Shown here one piece after another: positions 57,201 to 64,000 of a stretch of 64,000 nt of DNA (the stretch's first letter is position 1; each line of letters opens with the position of its first letter). The DNA is taken from positions 6,812,501-6,876,500 of the forward strand of contig NZ_CP036298.1 of NCBI RefSeq assembly GCF_007752135.1, in the 5' to 3' direction. The notes beneath the pieces are model-generated. The model was not told the origin of the DNA, did no database searches, and worked only from the letters and a program-made list of their open reading frames with translations. Both the position numbers and the translations under genes were made by a program. Source of the DNA: Aureliella helgolandensis. Lineage in GTDB: Bacteria; Planctomycetota; Planctomycetia; Pirellulales; Pirellulaceae.

Positions 57201-58592
57201 TCAGGCAGCGGATACTGGCTTTCTTGCTCGCCGTGGTTTGGCGGTTTTCGTGGTGGCTTGTTTCGACTTTGAGCCAATGGGACTTCTCGGCGTGGTGATT
57301 GATTTCGCCTGCAATTTCGCCTGCGACTTGGCAGACTGCTGTTTCGTCGACTTACCAACCTGCGTGGGCTTCGACTTGGATTTGCTGGCTGACTTTGTCG
57401 TGGGCGACGCCTTGGCGGCGCAACGCTGCGTGAGCTCTTCGGCTTCGCGGGCTTCCCTGCGAAGGCGGCTCTTACGTTGGTCCGAGTTCTCCTTAGGAGG
57501 CATCGTTCGAAAGGTCTCTTCATCCAAGGGAAGCGTTCCACCGAACGACTTGGTAGTACGAATCATGGTGACCGGATCCCAGTCCTTTTCATCGCGGAGC
57601 ATGGCCCAAGCAATCACCGCGATTTTACGAGCCAACGCCACTCCCGCCTTCTTCTTGCGTGTCTTCTGCTTACCGCAGATGCGATCGTAGACTCCCTTGG
57701 ACCACGGATTGTATCGCAGCGAGGCCCAAGCGCACTCGACAAGAATGGTCCGAGCCAGCGGGTTGCCCCGCTTGGTGATGCGGCCGTTGCGATCGGTTTC
57801 ACCAGATTGAAATTGCCGAGGTACCAAGCCGAAGTAGGCCGACACTTGGCGTCCGTTCTCAAAGCGGTGCGAATCGTCGATGCAGGCCACCAGGATTTCA
57901 GCCGTGCGTGGTCCAACGCCGGGAATCGTGCGCAGTCGTACGATGCGAGGATCGGCCTTGCCGATCGCTTCGAGTTTCTTGACGACCCCGTCAAGTTGTG
58001 TGGACAGAGAATCGAGCTGCGTCAATTCAAGATCGAGCTCACCTTTCCACAACTCTTTCGCGGAGCACTCCGTAAGTGGTTTGCGATACGAGTTGATCAA
58101 TGCGCGTCCGGTGTGCCAAGCTTTGTCCCCCCTGTCGATCGAGATGCCGTGGTTGACGAACCACGCGCGAATGGTGCACTTGATCTTGTTGATCCGCCAG
58201 TCGAGTGTTTTGCGGTACTTAACCAGAGAGCGAAACTCACGATGTGTTTCGGAGGGCATGTGAACCGGCTTGAGTTCACTCATGGTAGCCATACGCGCCA
58301 GCTTGAGCGCATCATCCTTGTCCGTTTTGCGTTTAACGTTGGACCACTTCCAAGCCTCTTCGTTGGTCGAGCAGACGAACGTTTGGAGGCCCAAAGACTC
58401 AGCTAGATCGTTGATCCAGCCTGACGGACCACACGCCTCCATGACCACCAAGTCGATCTTATGCTTTTTGAAAACAGTCGAGAGGTAGTTGCGGTCGGTA
58501 GTGGCATTGAGAAAGGAGTGTTTGCGAGTTTTTGTATCAAAGAAACAGCACATCGTATTGAATTTGCCGAGGTCAAGAGCGAGAATCTTCAT
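57201..58592 (-). CDS. IS110-family transposase (DEDD recombinase)
   Basis: 463 aa from the ATG at 58592, behind AAAGGA; an in-frame ATG at 58676 is upstream. The RuvC-like DEDD domain shows MKILALDLGKFNTM, LVVMEACGPSGW and KTDKDDALKLARMA. The C-terminal Tnp_20 domain shows RLRTIPGVGPRTAEILVACI, VSAYFGLVPRQFQSGETDRN and GRITKRGNPLARTILVECAW. A long Lys/Ser/Ala-rich tail after residue about 360 (KSASKSKSKPTQVGKSTKQQ) is unusual for the family. It would insert and excise the element guided by its bridge RNA. Confidence 0.92.
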   Translation of the reverse strand: MKILALDLGKFNTMCCFFDTKTRKHSFLNATTDRNYLSTVFKKHKIDLVVMEACGPSGWINDLAESLGLQTFVCSTNEEAWKWSNVKRKTDKDDALKLARMATMSELKPVHMPSETHREFRSLVKYRKTLDWRINKIKCTIRAWFVNHGISIDRGDKAWHTGRALINSYRKPLTECSAKELWKGELDLELTQLDSLSTQLDGVVKKLEAIGKADPRIVRLRTIPGVGPRTAEILVACIDDSHRFENGRQVSAYFGLVPRQFQSGETDRNGRITKRGNPLARTILVECAWASLRYNPWSKGVYDRICGKQKTRKKKAGVALARKIAVIAWAMLRDEKDWDPVTMIRTTKSFGGTLPLDEETFRTMPPKENSDQRKSRLRREAREAEELTQRCAAKASPTTKSASKSKSKPTQVGKSTKQQSAKSQAKLQAKSITTPRSPIGSKSKQATTKTAKPRRARKPVSAA

Positions 58593-58780
58593 AGTCCATG
58601 TGTCCTTTGGGTTTGGGGTTGGCACATTTGTGACAGTGGTTGCTTCCGGCAACCCGAGATCACGGGGCTGAGTCACCAGATTTTATTCGAACGGCTCCCG
58701 CCCCAAACCCAGGACTTACATGGATTCTTTCTGTCCGTTACCACCGCAAACCTAAATTACAATTTATGCTTTGTCGAAAC

Positions 58781-59164
58781 ATGTCATTAAGGGCCACATC
58801 GATTGACATTGCAACGCAGTGCGTGTGTAAAATCTTCGAGTCACGGAAATGCACCGTTAGCTACTTGGCCCCGAGGGATACACACGAGTATTATGGTTTA
58901 GTCGGCACTTCATCAATAACAAACGGCAGCGGGCTAATCGCGATAAAAGACAACGGTGAAAATGTAGAAATTCAAATTAAACTAAAAATATCGCTAACCC
59001 TCGTTGGTTCCATTCTCGGTATAATGTCGCTCCTTATGTCAATTCCACTGCTTGGCCTTCCACTTATCGTTTTTTTGATACTGCGCGATAATGCGTCCAA
59101 CGGAGTAGCTCATGAGCTTGATCGGCTTGTTGTTGAAATAAAAGGTCAACTCAGCGGCATCTAA
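58781..59164 (+). CDS. Cassette 6' (array 2): membrane protein, 127 aa
   Basis: ATG at 58781, the first supported gene right of the IS. A soluble N-terminus (ATSIDIATQCVCKIFESRKC) is followed by two closely spaced helices (ISLTLVGSILGIMSLLMSIP, LLGLPLIVFLILR). Function unknown. Confidence 0.6.
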   Translation: MSLRATSIDIATQCVCKIFESRKCTVSYLAPRDTHEYYGLVGTSSITNGSGLIAIKDNGENVEIQIKLKISLTLVGSILGIMSLLMSIPLLGLPLIVFLILRDNASNGVAHELDRLVVEIKGQLSGI

Positions 59165-59172
59165 ATAATCGG

Positions 59173-59262
59173 GCAGAACCAAGACATGCACCCAAGTTGC
59201 CGAGCCTGTCCAACTTACTAAATAGATCACCCCGGCAACTGGGTGATGTCCAACCGTTCTGC
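59173..59262 (+). repeat. attC site 6', array 2
   Basis: GCAGAACCAAGACATGCACCC and AAGTTGCCG pair with CGGCAACT and GGGTGATGTCCAACCGTTCTG. The R-box is GTTCTGC, followed by the cassette shared with array 1. Confidence 0.8.
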
Positions 59263-59280
59263 TAAATGCGTAGTACATAG

Positions 59281-59730
59281 ATGCCAGACGAGAATCCCTA
59301 TTCAGCACCTAGTCACCACGCCGAGAAGGACGAAGCAGTCGCGCCGGTGGCTGAAGACTCACGATTGGACTATGCGCGGTATGCCAAGGAATCGCTTTTT
59401 CTCCCAGGACTGTCCATTCTTTTTAACGCTATTGCCGGAATAATACTTGACGTTGTCTTGCTACAGCAGAATTGGGATGCAGCGGTGTCGAATGGAAATT
59501 CACAACCGTTCTTAATCACTATAATCGCACTGATACTCTACAACCTTTTCATTGCGTTCGGTGCGACAGAGATGATGCGACGAAAATCATTCACGTTTGC
59601 CCTTTTGGCATGTATACTGACGATCGTCCCACTCTCAACCTGTTGCCTCATTGGCGTGCCGTTAGGAGCATGGGGCTTCAATTTGCTGCTGAAGCCGGGA
59701 ATCAACACGGCCTTTTCGAGAACAATTTGA
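59281..59730 (+). CDS. Cassette 7' (array 2): copy of the 149-aa membrane protein
   Basis: Same protein as 39450-39899 with one residue change seen near position 24 (Thr to Ala) and few silent differences. See that entry for topology. Confidence 0.7.
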   Translation: MPDENPYSAPSHHAEKDEAVAPVAEDSRLDYARYAKESLFLPGLSILFNAIAGIILDVVLLQQNWDAAVSNGNSQPFLITIIALILYNLFIAFGATEMMRRKSFTFALLACILTIVPLSTCCLIGVPLGAWGFNLLLKPGINTAFSRTI

Positions 59731-59820
59731 GCAGAACCAAGCCATGAACCCAAGTCGCCGGTCTTGTGTTTAGTTACATCAAAATCAACTTCGGCGACTG
59801 GGTTATGGCCGCCGTTATCG
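59731..59820 (+). repeat. attC site 7', array 2, direct junction of cassettes 5 and 9
   Basis: The arm sequences are those of attC 5 of array 1 (GGTTATGGCCGCC before the R-box), but the sequence after G59814 is TTATCGGGCGAGG, which in array 1 follows attC 8. This is the exact product of removing (or never having) cassettes 6-8 by G|TT recombination. Confidence 0.85.
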
Positions 59821-59835
59821 GGCGAGGAGCATGAA

Positions 59836-60168
59836 TTGAACATACGCGCCTCAATTATCGACCACGTTGAATTACTTGCTGAACCGAGTGCTCAGCTGCG
59901 ATACGAAGAGTCGCTCGTGGATGCAGGACACGCACCAACCGAGTTGATTTCGATGTTCTGTGATGATCTTTTCGATCCCAAGAGCGAATCGTTTGTCGAT
60001 GCGTTTACCCGAGAAGAGCACAAGGAACTCGCGCACTTGTATGGACTCCTTGCCGAAGCCGCACAATCCGAGCATACAAGCGTGCCTCAGATGCTAAAGG
60101 ACCCTATATGGCGTAGAGTCGTGCAGCTGTCGCAGCAACTAAACCGTCACCTTCGTGAAGCCCGATAA
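59836..60168 (+). CDS. Cassette 8' (array 2): copy of the 110-aa protein
   Basis: Identical protein to 41969-42301, TTG start behind GAGGAG. Confidence 0.6.
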   Translation: MNIRASIIDHVELLAEPSAQLRYEESLVDAGHAPTELISMFCDDLFDPKSESFVDAFTREEHKELAHLYGLLAEAAQSEHTSVPQMLKDPIWRRVVQLSQQLNRHLREAR

Positions 60169-60253
60169 CAATGCCGTGCACCGCAGCGGCGAAGTCGGGC
60201 GGTCTTGAAATTGAAAATCTTTCGTCGCCGCTCGGTTACGGCCGGCGTTCCTC
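60164..60253 (+). repeat. attC site 8', array 2
   Basis: Same as 42297-42387 apart from a few bases (for example CACCGCAGCGG instead of CACCGAAGCGG). Confidence 0.75.
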
Positions 60254-60498
60254 CAACAAGATGATTCAGCACAAGCCGTTCGAATGCCGGGGAAGTCACC
60301 CGACTTGATCGTGGTCGTCGCGACTGGAGCCCGGATGAAGAACGTGCTCCCTAAGCAATGTGCTCCCGGGATGATTCCCTTGCCACAATTATGTTCGTTT
60401 CTTTAATCGTTCGCGAAGTAGCGTTCGCATGATTGGACTTGTTACAATTTTAGCTATACACTTAACTTGCACAACTTGAGAACAGGAATTGAGTTTGA

Positions 60499-60699
60499 AT
60501 GGCACTCTTAATTGTTGGCGCAATCGCCGCTGGTGTCGCCATGATGGCGAATAATAACGAGGACTCTCCAGTACTGTGGGGAATCATTACGTTCATCGCT
60601 GGGATCGCTGGCGCGTTCGTCTTCGGTTTTCTCGGAGCGTTGATCGGTTCAATATTGGGGGCGGGACTTTATATCGGGAAGACGCTGAGATTTGGCTAA
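60499..60699 (+). CDS. Cassette 9' (array 2): copy of the 66-aa membrane protein
   Basis: Identical protein to 42632-42832, with the same 245-bp leader. Confidence 0.6.
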   Translation: MALLIVGAIAAGVAMMANNNEDSPVLWGIITFIAGIAGAFVFGFLGALIGSILGAGLYIGKTLRFG

Positions 60700-60716
60700 C
60701 TCTTTCTAACGCTGGA

Positions 60717-60804
60717 AGAACAAAGCCATGAACCCAAGTCGCCGATCGCGCGTTTAGTTATATCAGTATCAACCTCGGCGACTGGGTTATGGCCGCCGTT
60801 CGCC
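60717..60804 (+). repeat. attC site 9', array 2 (last)
   Basis: Same as 42849-42937 with one base change in the left arm (GGAAGAAC for GGAGGAAC). Confidence 0.8.
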
Positions 60805-61059
60805 GACAGTTCAATTGAGACTTACTTGTTAGTGATTTCCCTTCCGAATCCTAGGGGCGTAAGAAGGGATTATCCCATGGATTTTCAGTACCATTGATCG
60901 CGATGCGCAACGGTCTAATTATCCGGCGCCTCAGCGGATGGTCGTAGCTGACGCTTGAGCCGCAAACCCCTATGATTTGTTGGGTTTGCAACCCGCTCGC
61001 CTCTCTCACAATGCCGATAATTCATGCAGCGCTCAATTCATCCTATGAAGCGCAGCGGT

Positions 61060-61102
61060 CTTTTAATCCGCAAGTCTGAGTTCAAGTGCCAGCGGCCTCA
61101 CT
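61060..61102 (+). other. Degenerate third copy of the tRNA-Lys att core
   Basis: CTTTTAATCCG and TTCAAGT-CCAGC-CCTCACT survive, with about nine changes and one deletion relative to 43193-43236. It ends the decayed second element. The following 155 bp resemble those after 43236. Confidence 0.75.
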
Positions 61103-62102
61103 GTCGTTTTTTTCTTTCATGTGTCATCACCGCCGATCGCGCTGCAACGCGTAGCAAAGGCCAGGGAATGATGGCCTCCACCTCCGGTGAGCAAGCTTCG
61201 CCACGACGCTGTCTTTCTGGCACCCCAGCCTCTTCGGCTATCGATTATCGGTCCCGTGTTCGGCGACTAGAACCAGTGTTCGATGACCGGGTGTCCGTTG
61301 TCCGCGCTAACATCGCGCATTTAAATCGGTCAGATGGTCCACGTCTTCTCTCAATCGGGTAGTCCCGGCAAGCATATAATTCCTCACCACAACATTCTGT
61401 CCACCGACGATACAAACGCCACCGGGCAATGTGGTAACGCGTTTGACCAGCTACCAAGTCTTGGCAGCCGATAGCCTCGGGGGAGGAACGCCCCCCGGGA
61501 CCTACCGTCGAGGGAATCGGCGGTGAGGGCGGATGCCACCAAGTAACTGAATCTGTTCAAACCGCACCCCTCTTGAAATTCGACAACGCGGGCAGCGCCC
61601 CTATCGCACGGGGTGTTGCGACCTCGGCAGAGACGATTGGGTTGAAATCTTTCCTGCTCGGTCGCCATGGGAATTGATTCGTAACCTGGGGTTCCGCGAG
61701 AACTCGTGGAACTCGTTTACGCTCACCCCAGGCTATATACTGTCGCTGCTCCGCAGCTGTTCCAGATTCATCGCCACCGCGTTGCGTCACAACAACCGCC
61801 AGCGTTCGAGAACCGCGGGAGGTAACCGCGTCGCGGGATTTGGATTTGAAGGTAGCACGACTGCGGTTGACTGCCAGCGTTCGCCTAGCGTTGGAGTAGC
61901 GAGTGGTCGTGACCGAGGCGATGGACGTCCTTGTTCAATGCATCCGTCAACGCAAGTCAGGACAACGCTTTTCCATTTTCGTGCTCGTGTTCAGCAACGC
62001 GGTGCTCGTGCTGGTAATCAATTGGGGCTGCCAATGCCAGGCCGTGTGGGGCCGAGCGATTCCATTCAGAGTCTAGGCGGTGCCATAAGAGATGCGCAAC
62101 AT

Positions 62103-62632
62103 GGGCGAATGAAGGTCGATACCGCTTCGTGCGATATGCGGACGACTTCGTAGTTACCTGCCAGACCAAGGCTGAGGCTACAGCAGCACTGACGTTGGTT
62201 CAATCCATAATGACAGAACTTGGGCTCTCATTGAGTCCTGAGAAAACGAAGATCACAAGCTACGGGAAAGGTTATGACTTCCTGGGGTTTCGACTCTCTC
62301 GGCTGTCGCGAACGATGCGAGCCAAGTCAGTGGAGAAATTCAAGACCAAGGTCCAGGAGATAACCCGACGCCACCATAACCTGGACGGTACCGCCATCGA
62401 GAAACGGAACCAAGTCATTCGAGGAACGGCGAACTACTTCGCCACGGAATTCTCAACATGTGTCTTTCTGTTTCAGCAGCTAGACAAGTGGATTCGAATG
62501 CGAGTCCGCTGCATGAAATTCAAACGGAAAAGTGTTAACGACAACTACCGGATGAAGAAACGAGTTTTTCTAAAACGGCTTGGGCTCCTGGAACTGCTTA
62601 GCTTTACTGCAACAACCATGGGACACTCATGA
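62103..62632 (+). pseudogene. Group II intron reverse transcriptase fragment
   Basis: The frame reads GRYRFVRYADDFVVTCQTKA with the YADD polymerase motif, then LGLSLSPEKTKITSYGKGYD and FLGFRLSRLSRTMRAKSVEK, and ends in a maturase-like C-terminus (RRHHNLDGTAIEKRNQVIRG, RKSVNDNYRMKKRVFLKRLG). The polymerase N-terminal half (fingers, motifs 1-4) is not recognisable upstream, so it is truncated. Group II introns of class C are known to settle at attC sites, which makes its place next to the array suggestive. 61103-62100 has no other gene I can support. Confidence 0.75.
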
Positions 62633-63218
62633 ATCGAACTCCTCTACCGCGACCAACTCCAGAATGGAGGCCGGGTTACACCGCAGAGGCAATGAGAAGG
62701 GGGTCGCCCGTTGCGAGAAAGACGCACGACGGTAAATATGGGGAAACGCCCCCATTGCGAAAACGGGGAGGTGGTGGCTGGCAATCGTGCCAGCCTCCGC
62801 CTTACCCACTGAGCAAGAAAAGATAGTTGCCGCTACAAGGCAGTTTGGGACGCAACCTCCGCATTAAAATTCAAATTGCGATTAAATCAACATCCCGTGA
62901 AGCGAGTATCGGTAACGGGTCGTCGATGTTGACTGAAGTGCACGATTCCGTATCTAGCATCGAAAACAGTGCAACAAATCGTTCGGTGCGCCGCCCAAGC
63001 AGGCAACGAGAAACAGAGTTGGCAGCGAGACAACATCGCGTTTCACCATTATGACTTACAGAAGTTCGACGCTCCAAACACGTGGAAGCAACTGGCTGTC
63101 TTGAACCGAATCCGCAGGTCGAATTCTGCGAAGCTGTGATTCAGAACTCTGCATAGTGGCGTCACTTGCAGTTCATTTTCAACCAACGAGAATGTCCAAC
63201 CGCAACTTGTAGACTTCG
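62633..63218. other. Stretch without a supported gene
   Basis: A short frame follows the intron fragment (start NRTPLPRPTPEWRPGYTAEA), but nothing resembles a known protein, and 62827-63218 shows no gene or RNA I can support. It may contain the intron's 3' end; a domain V hairpin was not identified. Confidence 0.4.
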
Positions 63219-63914
63219 TCACTCGAGTTCCTTTAACAGCACGACCTGTCGATCCCCAAATTTCAGATTGCGGTTGGGAACTTGGATCATTGGCAGAACA
63301 GCGGTCGGCAAAGTGCGGTTTCTCTTCAAGGATTGATAGAACTTCTCCATCGCAGCAGAGGGCAGGGAAGTGGTTGGATTGAGAGCAATCTGCTGGCTCT
63401 CAATCGACCCGAGCCACAGGTTCGTCCGTCCCGTGTGAAGCTTCTGCGCGTCAGTGAATGTCAGTACGATTAAGTGCATGTTTGGTGCTTCACGCATGGA
63501 GATGAAGCCTTGTTCCGACATCAGATCGACAGACGCTACCAAGACATTCAAGTCTTTAGCTCGTATCTGCACCCCGGCTCTTTTCTTGCCGATCAACACC
63601 GATTCGACCGACAGCGCGTTTCCCGGAACAGCCTGGCCATTCTTTGGAAGCGGTGCACCTAGCGGTTGCCCATTCCACTGCAACACCATTGGATCAAACT
63701 CACTCCCCAGAACGAACGACGGCACCGATTGCAAGCCTTCGGGTAAAGCCGTTTTTTTATTGGGACGAATGATTAGAACCAATCCAGTTGCGGATTGCAA
63801 TCGAATCAATCCGCCAGTGAATTGACGGACCTCTAATTCTTGAGCAGTCGAACTGGGGGCGTTAACCGTGACCGAGCCAATGCAGACCAGTAAAATCCAA
63901 ACGACAGTCTTCAC
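63219..63914 (-). CDS. Exported protein of unknown function, 231 aa
   Basis: ATG at 63914. Signal peptide KTVVWILLVCIGSVTVNAPS with STAQ cleavage region. The mature part is beta-rich (LEVRQFTGGLIRLQSATGLV, RAGVQIRAKDLNVLVASVDL, HLIVLTFTDAQKLHTGRTNL). Host-type planctomycete secreted protein. No domain recognised. Confidence 0.65.
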   Translation of the reverse strand: MKTVVWILLVCIGSVTVNAPSSTAQELEVRQFTGGLIRLQSATGLVLIIRPNKKTALPEGLQSVPSFVLGSEFDPMVLQWNGQPLGAPLPKNGQAVPGNALSVESVLIGKKRAGVQIRAKDLNVLVASVDLMSEQGFISMREAPNMHLIVLTFTDAQKLHTGRTNLWLGSIESQQIALNPTTSLPSAAMEKFYQSLKRNRTLPTAVLPMIQVPNRNLKFGDRQVVLLKELE

Positions 63915-64000
63915 AGCTTGTCTCCTAGTGAATGGCAGGCTGAGTTGTCCTCTCCTGGCCTCTTGGCCTCAAGGATTCGATCCAAGGCAGATCCCCGCGT

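Larger units (their letters stand above)
56509..58720. mobile_element. IS110/IS1111-type insertion element at an attC
   Basis: Perfect 15-bp inverted repeats AAGTCCTGGGTTTGG lie at 56516-56530 and, reversed, at 58703-58717. With the 7-bp left and 3-bp right extensions usual for IS1111 elements the limits become 56509 and 58720. It holds a DEDD transposase (reverse strand) and a 685-bp non-coding region downstream of that gene, the place where IS1111-group elements are reported to encode their bridge RNA. Confidence 0.72.

Noticed and set aside
57477-58406. + strand frame of 309 codons opposite the IS110-type transposase
   Set aside because: Antisense to the transposase, whose motifs are clear.
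61384-61790. Overlapping reverse frames of 77-94 codons right of the third att
   Set aside because: Several frames are open at once, no start signal or motif; probably non-coding or intron DNA.

Overview
The window looks like chromosomal DNA of a marine-type planctomycete of the Pirellulaceae. The signs are secreted proteins and kinases of planctomycete style, membrane proteins opening with a PDENPYSAPS-like start, and integron-type recombination sites of a form I associate with planctomycete genomes. This placement rests on reading the sequence only; no database was searched. The left edge (1-3906) is host DNA: a secreted protein running off the edge, a small conserved protein, a serine/threonine kinase fused to a degenerate receiver domain, and a tRNA-Lys(TTT).

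A temperate siphophage-like element (prophage 1) sits in the 3' half of that tRNA, from about 3909 to 43236. The last part of the tRNA, from the anticodon loop onward, is repeated as an identical 44-bp copy (3865-3908 and 43193-43236). From left to right the element carries hairpin repeats next to attL, a small putative DNA-binding protein, a tyrosine integrase, a tRNA-like element, CsrA, a zinc-binding protein, a FEN-type 5' nuclease, a FliA-like sigma factor, a replication initiator gene with internal palindromes (a candidate origin) and a 137-aa protein. Next come a reverse-strand cargo block (DUF4062 and Shedu-like defence candidates plus a broken gene), a reverse-strand tail-fibre module with an SGNH hydrolase, and a membrane/lipoprotein module. 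The virion operon follows: terminase, DNA methyltransferase, gpW-like protein, portal, protease/scaffold, capsid, head-tail proteins, tail tube, frameshifting tail chaperone, tape measure and tail tip.

Between the last tail gene and attR lies an array of ten integron-type gene cassettes, all on the + strand. Each is followed by an attC-like imperfect palindrome of about 90 bp ending in a GTT R-box. No integron integrase gene is visible, so this is a cassette array without its own integrase.

From 43237 to about 61102 lies a decayed second element (prophage 2), probably built from several layers. It contains eroded copies of the replication gene, the 137-aa gene and the 148-aa tail-side gene. 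Between these copies sit different reverse-strand cargos: a membrane protein split by an IS256-type element; a GNAT acetyltransferase with secreted proteins; and another secreted protein. A deletion fusion then joins the membrane module to the tail tip, where two tail-tip genes remain open. A nearly identical 484-bp leader and a second array of nine cassettes follow. The last three cassettes are shared with array 1 and the first six differ. An IS110/IS1111-type element is inserted at one attC. A degenerate third att copy (61060-61102) closes the region. The right edge holds a group II intron reverse transcriptase fragment and a secreted host-type protein.

The most notable reading is that this phage lineage carries exchangeable cargo in two slots. 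One is a conventional cargo slot between the 137-aa and 148-aa genes. The other is an integron-style cassette array between the tail-tip genes and the attachment site. The two arrays differ by three cassettes exactly at the G|TT recombination point.
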